This document shows, piece by piece, positions 49,203-59,256 of a stretch of DNA of 64,000 nt. The notes below the pieces were generated by a model that ran no database searches, was not told the origin of the DNA, and saw nothing but the letters and a program-made list of their open reading frames with translations. Source of the DNA: Actinomadura opuntiae (lineage in GTDB: Bacteria > Actinomycetota > Actinomycetes > Streptosporangiales > Streptosporangiaceae). How positions within the stretch are numbered: the stretch's first letter is position 1; each line of letters opens with the position of its first letter. The stretch spans positions 434,001 through 498,000 of the forward strand of contig NZ_JASNWF010000001.1 of the NCBI RefSeq assembly GCF_030283205.1, read 5' to 3'. A program made the translations under genes and the position numbers.

Positions 49203-49789
49203 GGTACTCGCTGGTCCGTGAGCTCGCCGAGAACGACATCCCCGTCGCGGTGGCCTGCCGAGTGCTGGGAGTCTCCCGGTCCGGTTACATCGACTGGCGC
49301 GGCAGGCCCGCCTTCATCCGCGAGCAGCGCAATACTGAGCTGGTGAAAATCATTAAAGAGATCCACGAAGAGTCCCGCCGGAGCTACGGCTCGCCGCGTG
49401 TGCATGCCGAGTTGACGCTCGGACGGGACGAGCAGGTGAACCGCAAACGAGTGGAACGACTCATGCGGGAAGCCGGGATCCAGGGGATCCACCGGCGCAG
49501 GGGGCGCCGCAACCCGGTCAACGAGGCGACCGAGGAGGACCTGGTCAAGCGGGCCTTCGACGTCCGGGCACCCGACGTGCTGTGGGTCACCGACATCACC
49601 GAGTACCCGACCGTCGAGGGAAAACTGTACTGCGCCGCCGTGCTGGACTGCTTCTCCCGCCGCATCATCGGCCATTCCATCGACATCCGCCAGACCACAA
49701 AGCTCGTGGTCGATGCGATGGCCGCCGCAGTCGCCCGCCGCAAACCCACAAAGGACACCACGATTCTGCACTCAGATCGCGGAACACAG
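49197..49789 (+). pseudogene. IS3-family transposase OrfB, N-terminal part
   Basis: Encodes IRYSLVRELAENDIPVAVAC, the HTH_21 region SYGSPRVHAELTLGRDEQVN and the start of the rve core: WVTDITEYPTVEGKLYCAAV (first Asp), TILHSDRGTQ (second Asp). The frame is broken at Gln of SDRGTQ by the IS30 insertion at 49790. Its continuation, FTSWTFGKRLRD, is at 51240. Confidence 0.88.
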
Positions 49790-51236
49790 GGCGGATTCAA
49801 CCGGTCGTCGCAACACCTCGATCTCGGAGGTGTTGATGGGTCGGCCAGCTGGGTGGATGCAGGCTTTGACGGGGCGGTCACCGATGAAGTCGCCGGGTGC
49901 GCCGGCGCATCGGCGGGAGATCGAGCGGGTGTTCTGGCGGGAGATCGCGAAGGGGCTTCTTGCGGAGGAGGCGGCGGCTGCGGTCGGGGTGTCGCAGGCT
50001 GTGGGTGGCCGGTGGTTCCGGCATGGTGGCGGCATGCCACCGATGGATCTTGCCCCGCTCTCCGGCCGGTACCTGTCCTTCCACGAGCGGGAGGAGATCG
50101 CGATCTGGAAGGCGCAGGATGTTGGGGTTCGGGAGATCGCCCGGCGGCTTGGCCGCCATCCGTCGACGATCTCTCGGGAGCTTCGGCGCAACGCCGCGAC
50201 CCGCGGCGGCCGGCTGACTACCGCGCGTCGGTCGCGCAGTGGAAGGCCGATCTGGTGGCCCAGCGCCCGAAGGCAGCCAAGCTGGCCACTAACGATCGAT
50301 TGCGCCAGTACGTGCAGGAACGGCTGTCGGGTCAGATCCACGGGCCGCAAGGAGCGGTGCTTGGGCCCGAGGTCGGGCCGTGGAAGGGCGAAACAAGCCA
50401 CACCGAGGAGACCGCCGGTGGGCGACCGCCTGGAGCCCGGAGCAGATAGCGGGCCGGCTCAGGGTCGACTTCCCCGATGATGAGTCCATGAGGATCAGCC
50501 ACGAGGCGATCTACCAGGCCCTATACGTCGAGGCCCGTGGCGCGCTCAAGCGCGAACTTGTCGCCTGCCTGCGCACTGGTCGTGCGCTGCGGGCTCCCCG
50601 AGCCCGCTCCAAGCGCAAGGCGTGGGCTCACGTCACACCCGAGGTGTTGATCAGCGAGCGCCCTGCCGAGGCCGATGACCGCGCCGTCCCCGGGCACTGG
50701 GAGGGCGACCTGGTGATCGGGTTGGAGCGGTCGGCGATCGGCACGTTGGTTGAGCGCACGACCCGTTTCACAATGCTGGTCCACCTGCCTCGCCAGAAGG
50801 GATTCGGCGTCATCCCGCGGACCAAGAACGGGCCGCCGCTGGCCGGCTACGGCGCCGAGACGATGAAGAACGCCCTCGCCGCCACCGTCAGTGCCCTACC
50901 TGAGCAGCTGCGCCGGTCACTGACCTGGGACCGGGGCAAGGAGCTGTCAGCACATGCCCAGTTCACGATCGAGACGGGCATCCCGGTCTTCTTCGCCGAC
51001 CCGCACAGCCCGTGGCAGCGCGGCACGAACGAAAAGCATCAACGACCTACTCCGCCAGTACTTCCCGAAGGGCACAGACCTGTCCCGCTGGAGCGCCGAC
51101 GACATCGCGGCAGTCGCGGCCGCTCTCAACGCCCGCCCCCGTAAGACCCTCGGCTGGAAAACACCTGCCGAAGCCCTCAACGATCACCTACTATCACTCC
51201 AACAAGCCGGTGTTGCGACGACCGGTTGAATCCGCC
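49790..51236 (+). mobile_element. IS30-family element
   Basis: 1,447 bp bounded by perfect 28-bp inverted repeats (49790-49817 and 51209-51236). CAG is duplicated at 49787-49789 and 51237-51239, the short duplication typical of IS30. Removing the element and one CAG restores the IS3 OrfB frame through GTQFTSW. The exact repeats and duplication suggest a fairly recent insertion, but the transposase frame is broken. Confidence 0.92.
49836..51229 (+). pseudogene. IS30-family transposase with several frame changes
   Basis: Begins at ATG 49836 with GGAGG upstream. Homology crosses frames: HTH part (SFHEREEIAIWKAQDVGVRE, LGRHPSTISRELRRN) in frame one, then DYRASVAQWKADLVAQRPKA from about 50210 in a second, WSPEQIAGRLRVDFPDDESM from about 50390 in a third, and LLRQYFPKGTDLSRWSADDI from about 51035 in a fourth stretch. 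DDE residues are visible in HWEGDLVIG, TWDRGKEL and QRGTNE. Three single-base changes make it inactive as read, unless they are sequencing errors. Confidence 0.82.
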
Positions 51237-51524
51237 CAGTTCACTTCCTGGACGTTCGGGAAGCGGCTCCGGGACGCCGGGCTCCTCGGCTCGATGGGCA
51301 CCGTCGGCGATTGCTACGACAATGCCATGATGGGGTCGTTCTGGGGCTCGATGCAACTCGAACTCCTCGACACCAGGACATGGCAAACAAGAGCCGAACT
51401 CGCTGCTGCCGTGTTTGAATGGATCGAGTGCTGGTACAACCCATTCAGAAGGCATTCCAGCCTCGGAATGCTGAGCCCGGTGGACTACGAGGAACGGCAC
51501 CGAACCTCGATCACGACCGCCTGA
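51237..51524 (+). pseudogene. IS3-family transposase OrfB, C-terminal part
   Basis: Continues OrfB after the IS30 insertion: FTSWTFGKRLRDAGLLGSMG, GDCYDNAMMGSFWGSMQLEL, FEWIECWYNPFRRHSSLGML. The catalytic Glu region (N-x6-7-FWxxxxxEL) and the HSSLGxLSP end are typical of IS3 OrfB. Confidence 0.88.
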
Positions 51525-51565
51525 CCCATCTCACCCCGGCTGTCCGTGCTACGGGGGGAACCTCA

Positions 51566-52105
51566 TTATGATATGCAATGAACGTCCTGAAGTAGGCCCC
51601 ACGCAAATCTGAGAAAAGTCGACTTACTGGAATCTGCTGTCCGGGCCTCGTAGGTTGAATAATGTCCCCAGGAATCAATCCTGTCATATCGACAGAATCT
51701 ATCCTTTATCTCATTTTCGAGAAAGTTCCATGGCATTACATCACTCATCTCGCAGGAGTTAGTTCGCTCATCAAAACCGGCCTTATACAAAAATCTTCCC
51801 CCATCCGCAAACGACGCGCGGAAGATGAAGCCAGGCCACAGTGGCAGTCTGCAAGTGAGCGTGCCATGGTCGGACTTACCTACCGGGCCGGTAGCAACAT
51901 CGCTTAACATTGAGACAAGAGTTTCTGCATGCCCCGAAACGGGCTGAATTGCATGCGAAACCCTTTCATAGCTAAGGATCATCTCTTCCATCGACCGGCC
52001 GAGCGTGCACAAAGCGCGCGTTAGCAGAAATTCGGGTGGATCCATCGTCTTCAGCAAGTACAACTGAAAATCACCCACACCAGGGTCAACTGGTCTCATG
52101 GGAGC
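51566..52105 (-). CDS. Candidate immunity protein for the RHS toxin
   Basis: About 179 residues from ATG 52105, immediately after the toxin gene on the same strand (toxin stop at 52114). Sequence FQLYLLKTMDPPEFLLTRAL, VSMLSDVATGPVGKSDHGTL, YDRIDSWGHYSTYEARTADS has no family I recognise. Base composition is clearly more A/T-rich than the surroundings, as is common for toxin-immunity modules acquired horizontally. An IS3 right end lies 6 bp beyond its stop, so the original end may have been altered. The immunity role is inferred from position. Confidence 0.55.
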   Translation of the reverse strand, partial: APMRPVDPGVGDFQLYLLKTMDPPEFLLTRALCTLGRSMEEMILSYERVSHAIQPVSGHAETLVSMLSDVATGPVGKSDHGTLTCRLPLWPGFIFRASFADGGRFLYKAGFDERTNSCEMSDVMPWNFLENEIKDRFCRYDRIDSWGHYSTYEARTADSSKSTFLRFAWGLLQDVHCIS

Positions 52106-52113
52106 CACCTAAC

Positions 52114-55100
52114 TCATCGCTCTGGATAACGAAGGTCCCTTAGATTGAGGTCAGCGGATTTATCTAGTCCAATCTCACCCTTCATCCCCACGACTTTTCC
52201 TGAAGCAGTGACTTCGAACCACGCTCCAACTTGAATCTGCGATGGCAGGACGACTAGATTGCCGTTCGGCGCTTTCAGAATACCTCCAGTCTCTCCGAAC
52301 GCTCGCTTGGCAGCAGCCTCAGTCGCCAGAGCAGCATCCTCCTGATTGAGGCCATGACCCGACACCTGCTCTGCAATGTGTCTCAGCTGGCCGCCACCCC
52401 GAGGAACCTGCCGCGCACTTTCTCCAATCGTCTCACCCAGTGTTTCGGGATTGCATCCATTATGGACCAAGAAAGACGCAGTTCCTGCACCTACATAGTA
52501 GGTGTGGAGGTTGGCGATGGTGAGGTTGTGGGTGCGTTGCTGGTGGGTCCAGTGTTTGGTGGCGGTGATCTGGATGTAGGTGCCGGCGCTGGTGCGGAGC
52601 CACATGCCGGGTTTGAGGTCGCCTGCGTTGATCCACTTGTTGAGGCCGCCGGCGATCCAGAAGGGGTGGTGGTCGGTGGCGATGACGATGCCGTGGTTTT
52701 GTCCGCTGTGGGCGCGGATCAGCGAGCCGCTGTTCTTGGGCTGGTCTTTGGTGGTCCAGGAGCGGGGTGGGGTAGCAGTGTCGACGGTGATCTGGACGAA
52801 GTTCTTGTCGCCGTCGGTGGTGATGGTGGCCAGGACTGGTTCGGCGGCGGTTTCGCCTGTTTCCGGGTCGGTGGCGAGGACCTTGTCTCCGACCTTGATG
52901 TTTTCGATCGGCTTGGTCGCCCCGCCTGCCAGCAGGACCCGCGTGCCGGCGACGAAGCTGTTGGGTGCCCTGCAGCCTGCGAGGAGTCGTTTAAGGAGGA
53001 ATTGCCATCCTCCCTTTTCTGCTTTGGTTCCGAGTTTTGCGGCTGCTCCTTCGCCGCCTCCGAAGAGGCTGATCAACAGCCACGTGTAGCCGCCGGCCTT
53101 CCAGGATCCAGAGCCGTCATCGGCGCCGATGAGGTCAGCGAACTTTCCTTCGGCTCCGGGGATCATGAACAAGGGCCCGAGGGGGGTTGTCTCCGAGAAA
53201 CCTACGAAGAGGCCTCCTGTGAAATTGGATACTCCGTGGGCCAAGTTCTGCCAGTGGTCGTCGTTGTGGAACTTCGGTCGAGTTGGGCGGACCCCGACCC
53301 CAGGCGCCATGGTGGAGATCAGGTCCGCTGGGCTCCAGACATGCCTTACCGGTGGATCGTAGTGCGGTATAAGGAGATCTTGCCAGTTGGAGAGATTGCC
53401 GTCGTGGTCCATGTAGCAGCCGGCATCGGGGCACCCGGCCGGGCCGGTCGGGGACCCCCACATTGTTCCGTCTGGGTCGCTCCAGGTGACGGGGTTGTTG
53501 TTGGCGTAGGTGTAGCCGTTCATCTGTTGGGGGTCGGCCTGGTCCATGAGGGGGTCGACGGAGATGAAGCGGCCGGTTTGTGGGTCGTATTCGCGGGCGC
53601 CGAGGGTGGTGAGGCCGGTGGGTTCTTGGGTGCCTCCAACAAAGCCCTTGTCGCTTGGCCAGGTGGCGTCGTCGTCGAGGCCGCGGGTGTTGCCGAAGGG
53701 GTCGGTGCGGCGGACGGTGGTCTGCTGGGTAGTGGCGTTGATGGCGACTTGGGCGGTGCCTTGAGTGTCGGCCGTGAGGTAGGTGACGGTGCCGTCGGAG
53801 GTCCGCATTGCGACGGTCTGGCCGGCGAAGCTGTAGTAGCGGGTGCCGGTGGCGGTGGCCGCGCCGGTCAGGGCGCGGAGTTCTGTGCCGTCGGGCATGT
53901 ACAGGGTCGAGCCGGTGGCGTCCTTGCGGAGGAGGCGGTTGCCGTCGGCGTCGTAGACGTAGCTGGTGGTGGCACCGTTCTCGGTGACCTTGGTCAGTTC
54001 GCCCTCGGTGTCCCAGTCGAGGGTTTGGCCGGTGTTGGTGGGGCTGCTGCCGATGGCGCGGGTGGTGGTGTTGCCGGTGTCGTCGTAGCCGTAGGTGTCG
54101 GTGCGGTCGCCTTGGCCGCCGGTCTGCACCATCTTGTTGAGGCGGTTGCCGTGGCCGGGGTCGGCGTAGGTGTAGGTGCGGGCGGTGTCGGTTTGGCTGC
54201 CGATGCCGTGCAGAGTTTGGGTTTTGCGGTTGCCGGCGGTGTCGTAGGTGAAGGTCTGCCAGTACGGTGCCGGGCCGCCGATCACCGATGCGGCCGGTTG
54301 ACTGGCGCAGGCGTCGCTGCTGCCCTGCGTCCAGGCGTCGGTGAGGCGTTGCAGGTGGTCGTAGGTGAAGCATTGGTTGTCGACGCCGTCGTGGGAGGTG
54401 TCGGTGATGGAGGTGATGGTTCCGGCGTCGGCGTAGTGGTAGGTGGCGTAGCGGTCGTTGCCGTCGATGCCTTCCCGGAAGGTCTTGGCTGTTTCCAGCC
54501 GCTGGGTACCCCAGGTGTAGGAGAAGGTCTGCCACGCGCGGGTGCTGCCGGTGCCGTGCTCGAGCATGTTGAGCTGGTTGGTCTTGGTGTAGCCGGTGGC
54601 GCCAATGTAGGTGGCCAGGTTGCTGGTCAGCTTGGTGGGGCGCTGCAGGTCGTCGTAGCTGAAGACGGTGTTCTCGGCGGGCAGTCCCCCGGCGGCGGGG
54701 AAACCCTGTCCCTGGATGGTGCCGTCCAGGTTGTAGGTGGTGCCGAAGAGGTAGGTGCCGGCTAGGGGTCCTTGGGATGCCGGCACGATCAGCGAGGTGG
54801 CGTCGGCGCGGCCGAGCTGGTCGTAGTGCCGGACCTTGCTGGTGTAGTCGCCGTCGGGGGTATGGCGGGTGGTCGAGGCGAGCTTGCCCTTGCCGAACGC
54901 CGCGGTGTCGTAGGTGTAGGAGGCCAGGAGGGGGCCGTCTGCTGAGCCGTCGTGGGTGGCGGTCTTGCGGCCCTGCCCGTCGTAGTCGGTGAAGATCTTC
55001 TTGCCGCGGGCGTCGGTGGTGGAGGTGACCTGGTCCAGGTCGTTGTAGGTGTAGGTGGTGGTGCCCTTGTCGGGGTCGGTCGTCTTGATCTTTCGGCCGC

Positions 55101-58100
55101 GCAGGTCGTAGGTGGTGGTGAAGGTGTTTCCGGACGGGTCGGTCACCGAGGCGATCTCACCGGTGGGGGTGTAGGTGTACTTGGTGGCATCGTAGTCGCC
55201 GGTCGCGGTCGCGGCCTTGTACTGGCGGCGTTCGACGACCTGGCCGCGAGCGTCGGTGATCTGCGCGGTGGGGGTGCCGCCGTCCGGTGGCGTCGCTGAG
55301 ACGCGGTTGCCGCCGCCGTAGGAGTAGGTGGTCCGCCACAACTCCATCTCGGGTTGGGAGCCGTTGCCGGTCCTGGTGCTCTCGACGGTCTTGCGGCCGA
55401 GCCCGTCGTAGGAGGTGCGGACCTGGGTTTCGACGTCACCGGGGGTGCCGATGCCGAACAGTTCGGTGTCGGGGGCGCCATCGGCGGGGTAGGGGGCGTA
55501 GGTCTTGATGACCTGGCCGCGTTCGTCGTAGAAGGTGTCGGAGACCAGTCGGCCGGTAGAGCCGGGGACCTGGGTCTGCCGGGGGCGCAACCACCCGTCC
55601 AGCAGCTGGATCTGTGACAGTCGCTGTCCGCCGGTCGCGGTCAGGGTCTTGGTGGTGACCGCGGCGATCTTCTGGTCGGTGACCCGGTAGGTGTACTCGT
55701 AGTCGGGACTGTCGCCGCTGGCCTTGGACTCGTCGGGCAGCCAGACCTTGATCAGCCGGCCGAGCGGGTCGTAGACCAGATCGGTGCGCAGGTTGTAGTT
55801 CGACTTGTCGATCTTTGTGACAGGCGAACCCCACGCCGGGTCGATTTGCTGCACCGTCGTCAAGGCCGTCGAGGCGTTGCCCGCTGTGGCGGGCGGCCCC
55901 GTGGTGGTGACTTGCGTGGTCAACCCGTTAGGGTCGGTGTAGCTGCTGGTGGCGACGTGCCCGGCGGCGTCGGTGGCCTGTGTGGCACGGCCATAGGCGT
56001 CGTAGCGTGTCTGGACCTGCGTGACGTAGGTCGGATTCGTGCCATCGTGGGAGGCGATCTTTTCGATCTTGGTGGCGTTGCCGGCTGCCGGAGCAGCACC
56101 GAGCCCACCGTCGTCGTAGTAGGTGCGGACGTCGGAGACGACCTGCTTGGACCGGTCGGGTGTGGTCGAGCAGCTGACGGCGACCGTTTCGACGCGGGAG
56201 GGGTAGTTCACCATCCAGGCGCCGGTGTTGTCGGCGTAACTGGTGCGGGTGCACTTGTCGTCGTCGGCGGTAGTGACATCCCCGAGATCGTCGACCACGG
56301 TGACCCGGCCGACACCGGGACCTGAGGTCTTGTAGGTGTTGGCGGTCTTGGTCTGGGTCCAGCCGCCACCGTCCTTGACCGTCCAGGTCTGGGTGGAACC
56401 GGTGGCGGTGACGTTGGCGGTGGTGGTTCCCCACGACCGGGTCCGGGACGCGGTCTGCGTCTTCCATGGGGTGTTGACGGTCTTGGAGTAGACCGTGCCG
56501 CCGGGCTTGTCGTAGGTGACGGTCTTCAAAGCGAAGCCGGAGAATGCGTCATCGTCGGTGTGGGAGCCGCCCTCACCGTCGGAGACGGTGACCGTCTTTT
56601 CTCCGCCGTCTTTGTTCTTACGGTCGCCGTTCATCCCTCGCAGGTAGAACGTGTCGGTCTGTGCGGACGGGTCGTCGAAGGAGCCGGTGAGGGTGCGGAC
56701 CTGGCCGTACCCGCGCCACTGCGACCAGGTCTTGTTCTTCTCCTTGGTGAGCCCGTCATCGTCGTCGAAATGCCAGGCCGCGTCACCGATGTACTGGTAT
56801 TTGGTGGCCATGTCGGGGGCCAGGCCGGTGCGGTCGGTCTGGATGACGCTGGTCACCACGTACTTGTGGAACCAGTCGGTCATCGGGTCCTCGCGTCCGG
56901 GCGGGGTCCAGATGACCGGCATGCAGCGGGTGGTGTTGGTCTCGGGTGTCGGCAGGTCCGACAGCGAGCAGTCGGGGTCGGAGTAGGCGATGTCGATCTG
57001 CCCGCCGGACTCGTCGTAGATGGCTCCGAGTCGGTAGCGGATGTAGGGCAGGATGTCGTCGCCGGTCTTGTCCAGCCGGTTCGGCAGTTGGACGTGGTTG
57101 AAGGTGACCTTCGGCAACGTCGCTGTGGAGCCGTCGGCGGCGTGACCGGTGTGCTGGATCTCTTTCAATAGCAGGTCGCGCTCGACATCGGCCAAGCCCC
57201 AGGAATGGTCCAGGGCCCAGGAGTCCACTGGCCGGTACCCGGAGGCGTCGGGTTTGAGGATCTGGGTGGTGACCTTGGTCAGCCGCTTGCGGGACCAGAA
57301 CGTCGGCGCGAGCGTGCCGTGGGTGTCCTTGCATTCCTGGCCGGAGTCGCAGTGCAGGTCCCAGGGGACGTCCCACCAGTAGTCCGGCTTGTCGCCGATC
57401 TTGGCGGGGTCGCAGTTGAAGTCCGCGTCGGGGATGCAGCGCTCGGAGGTGTCGAAGCTGACCTGCGCGGGAGCCTTGGCGAACAAACTGCCCTGGCGCA
57501 ACCCATAGGAGATCGTCTTCAGGTACCCACCGCGGGTGTAGGGGGTCTCGTCGGCGGCTTTGAGGTTGCGGCCGTAGTAGTTGGTCTCCTTGCCGTAGGA
57601 GTAGATGATGGCGTTGCCGGACGGGTCGACGACGTAGTCCAGGTTCCACCGGTAGGCCTGCTGGCACCAGGAGTCGCCGAACGACGACTTGTGGCAGGGG
57701 TCGTCCGCGTCGTCGCCGTAGACCGGGACGGTCCAGGCGGAGTCGGTCTCGGGCTTGCCGGACGTCCAGTCGGGGACGCGGTTGAGGCCGAAGAAGTACT
57801 GGGTGCCGTCGCTGGTGGTGACCTTCCAGTACTCCCCGTCGTTGTCGCCGTTCCCTGTGGACGAACTGGTCAGCTTCTCGAACTTGGTGCCGTCGTCGCC
57901 CTTCATCCGCCACGTGCCGTCGGAGGCTTTGATCAGCTCTCCGCCCTTGCCGTTCCAGGTGACGGTCGCGTTGTCATACCCCCAGCACTGGTCGGCGGGA
58001 GAGTTGCCCCACTCGTCCTTGGGGGCGCCGTCGTCCTCACACGGCTTGTAATGGCGCTCGATATAACCGGGCCACAGGTCGAACCCTTCACCGACCCAGG

Positions 58101-59145
58101 ACGGCTGCCCGTTGGTGTTGGCGGTCTTGCCGTCCACGCTGCCCGAGGAGTAGCTGATCGCCACGTTCGGGGTGAGGCCGCCGGGGACCGGCGGCACCCT
58201 CATCGGATACGACCAGGTGAAGTCACCGGTACTGCCGCCGCCGTGCCAGGTCGCCGACGCCTCCAGCGAGGTGGCCTTGTAGTCGCCTTGAGAACCGGAG
58301 GAGTCTGCGGCCGCGACCAGCAGCGTGCCCGCCGATGCCGTCCTCACCGATGCCGTGGGGGTAGCGGCCGTGGCACCGGTGCCGGCTTGAGTCGTGGTGG
58401 CGGGGGCGGCGGTCACCTGGGCGGTGAGGGTGCGGGTGTCGGCGTTGTTGACGGTCTCAAGAGGTGCAACCAGGCGGCATTGGGCCTTGTCAGGGCTGCT
58501 GAGCGCGCAGGCGGGCATCTGGAACAGCCGCAACCGGGACCCGTACGCGCCGCCGAACGCCCGCGCGAACTGCGAGTAGTCCAGTTGCACACCGACTTGC
58601 CCCGCGTCGGTCTTGTCGGTGCGGGCCACGGTGAACGCCACTCCGGTCAGGCCGGTCTTGGCGGCGAGCGCCTGGTCGAGTATCGACACCCGGACCTTGC
58701 CCGCCGGCTCCACGGCGCCACGGGCCGCGCTCTGGGTGGCGGCCGGCAGTACCTTGACCGGCAGGGTGCCGGCCCGCGCCGCTGGACCGGCCGTCGCAGC
58801 CCGCGCCGATGCGGTAGTGGACGCGGTGGCCTTGGGGACGGTCACTTCCGCGGTGCCGGCCTTGGGCCAGGCCGTCTGGGCCGCTGGCCCCGGTTTGGCG
58901 GCCGGGTCGGCCTTGCGCGGCTTGACCTTGAGGTTCTTGCCGTCGACGGTTCGATGCTCGTCAGCGACCGTGGGACGGTGGGAGTGCGGCGGATCGGCCA
59001 GTGCAGGTGGCGCCGACACCAGCCCGGCCGGCATCGCCACCGCCATCACGACTACCACCGCTCTGGCCAGGCGGCGACGCGGTTCCAGCACCAGCCTGCG
59101 GCGGCCCAACCTCGCCCTGCCTGCCTTCGCCCTACCGGATCTCAC
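52114..59145 (-). CDS. RHS-repeat polymorphic toxin with Hint domain
   Basis: 2,343 residues from GTG 59145 (GGAGGA upstream). Signal peptide RRRLARAVVVVMAVAMPAGL ... PPALA. An SpvB/TcdB-like region (residues about 310-420: PPVPGGLTPNVAISYSSGSV, EGFDLWPGYIERHY) is followed by many YD repeats (YDxxGRxxxxT, about 1,050-1,800) and the RHS core (GAREYDPQTGRFISVDPLMD, NGYTYANNNPVTWSDPDG, about 1,840-1,890). A Hint domain (about 2,056-2,228: SFVAGTRVLLAGG, TDHHPFWIAGG, THNLTIANLHTYYVGAG, VHNG) would release the last 114 residues. That tail (ESARQVPRGGGQLRHIAEQV ... LDKSADLNLRDLRYPER) is an unrecognised toxin domain. Secreted; likely acts in contact-dependent competition. Confidence 0.85.
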   Translation of the reverse strand: MRSGRAKAGRARLGRRRLVLEPRRRLARAVVVVMAVAMPAGLVSAPPALADPPHSHRPTVADEHRTVDGKNLKVKPRKADPAAKPGPAAQTAWPKAGTAEVTVPKATASTTASARAATAGPAARAGTLPVKVLPAATQSAARGAVEPAGKVRVSILDQALAAKTGLTGVAFTVARTDKTDAGQVGVQLDYSQFARAFGGAYGSRLRLFQMPACALSSPDKAQCRLVAPLETVNNADTRTLTAQVTAAPATTTQAGTGATAATPTASVRTASAGTLLVAAADSSGSQGDYKATSLEASATWHGGGSTGDFTWSYPMRVPPVPGGLTPNVAISYSSGSVDGKTANTNGQPSWVGEGFDLWPGYIERHYKPCEDDGAPKDEWGNSPADQCWGYDNATVTWNGKGGELIKASDGTWRMKGDDGTKFEKLTSSSTGNGDNDGEYWKVTTSDGTQYFFGLNRVPDWTSGKPETDSAWTVPVYGDDADDPCHKSSFGDSWCQQAYRWNLDYVVDPSGNAIIYSYGKETNYYGRNLKAADETPYTRGGYLKTISYGLRQGSLFAKAPAQVSFDTSERCIPDADFNCDPAKIGDKPDYWWDVPWDLHCDSGQECKDTHGTLAPTFWSRKRLTKVTTQILKPDASGYRPVDSWALDHSWGLADVERDLLLKEIQHTGHAADGSTATLPKVTFNHVQLPNRLDKTGDDILPYIRYRLGAIYDESGGQIDIAYSDPDCSLSDLPTPETNTTRCMPVIWTPPGREDPMTDWFHKYVVTSVIQTDRTGLAPDMATKYQYIGDAAWHFDDDDGLTKEKNKTWSQWRGYGQVRTLTGSFDDPSAQTDTFYLRGMNGDRKNKDGGEKTVTVSDGEGGSHTDDDAFSGFALKTVTYDKPGGTVYSKTVNTPWKTQTASRTRSWGTTTANVTATGSTQTWTVKDGGGWTQTKTANTYKTSGPGVGRVTVVDDLGDVTTADDDKCTRTSYADNTGAWMVNYPSRVETVAVSCSTTPDRSKQVVSDVRTYYDDGGLGAAPAAGNATKIEKIASHDGTNPTYVTQVQTRYDAYGRATQATDAAGHVATSSYTDPNGLTTQVTTTGPPATAGNASTALTTVQQIDPAWGSPVTKIDKSNYNLRTDLVYDPLGRLIKVWLPDESKASGDSPDYEYTYRVTDQKIAAVTTKTLTATGGQRLSQIQLLDGWLRPRQTQVPGSTGRLVSDTFYDERGQVIKTYAPYPADGAPDTELFGIGTPGDVETQVRTSYDGLGRKTVESTRTGNGSQPEMELWRTTYSYGGGNRVSATPPDGGTPTAQITDARGQVVERRQYKAATATGDYDATKYTYTPTGEIASVTDPSGNTFTTTYDLRGRKIKTTDPDKGTTTYTYNDLDQVTSTTDARGKKIFTDYDGQGRKTATHDGSADGPLLASYTYDTAAFGKGKLASTTRHTPDGDYTSKVRHYDQLGRADATSLIVPASQGPLAGTYLFGTTYNLDGTIQGQGFPAAGGLPAENTVFSYDDLQRPTKLTSNLATYIGATGYTKTNQLNMLEHGTGSTRAWQTFSYTWGTQRLETAKTFREGIDGNDRYATYHYADAGTITSITDTSHDGVDNQCFTYDHLQRLTDAWTQGSSDACASQPAASVIGGPAPYWQTFTYDTAGNRKTQTLHGIGSQTDTARTYTYADPGHGNRLNKMVQTGGQGDRTDTYGYDDTGNTTTRAIGSSPTNTGQTLDWDTEGELTKVTENGATTSYVYDADGNRLLRKDATGSTLYMPDGTELRALTGAATATGTRYYSFAGQTVAMRTSDGTVTYLTADTQGTAQVAINATTQQTTVRRTDPFGNTRGLDDDATWPSDKGFVGGTQEPTGLTTLGAREYDPQTGRFISVDPLMDQADPQQMNGYTYANNNPVTWSDPDGTMWGSPTGPAGCPDAGCYMDHDGNLSNWQDLLIPHYDPPVRHVWSPADLISTMAPGVGVRPTRPKFHNDDHWQNLAHGVSNFTGGLFVGFSETTPLGPLFMIPGAEGKFADLIGADDGSGSWKAGGYTWLLISLFGGGEGAAAKLGTKAEKGGWQFLLKRLLAGCRAPNSFVAGTRVLLAGGATKPIENIKVGDKVLATDPETGETAAEPVLATITTDGDKNFVQITVDTATPPRSWTTKDQPKNSGSLIRAHSGQNHGIVIATDHHPFWIAGGLNKWINAGDLKPGMWLRTSAGTYIQITATKHWTHQQRTHNLTIANLHTYYVGAGTASFLVHNGCNPETLGETIGESARQVPRGGGQLRHIAEQVSGHGLNQEDAALATEAAAKRAFGETGGILKAPNGNLVVLPSQIQVGAWFEVTASGKVVGMKGEIGLDKSADLNLRDLRYPER

Positions 59146-59256
59146 GGCATCCTCCACACGCACGCCCCGCACCCAGCGGGCATGCTCAAGCACGAATCAC
59201 GGTCACGAACGTCGAGGGTCGGCCCGTCCCGTGGCGGGCGGGCTCGGCGGGTCAGG

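Larger units (their letters stand above)
48851..51560 (+). mobile_element. IS3-family element, interrupted by an IS30-family element
   Basis: Terminal inverted repeats of 24 bp at 48851-48874 and 51537-51560 match at 22 positions (outer TTCCCCCCGT). Without the inner insertion the element is about 1.26 kb, normal for IS3. It encodes orfA and orfB in the usual overlapping arrangement. I see no direct target duplication at its borders (AGC versus CCT), so flanking DNA was probably rearranged after insertion. Confidence 0.88.
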
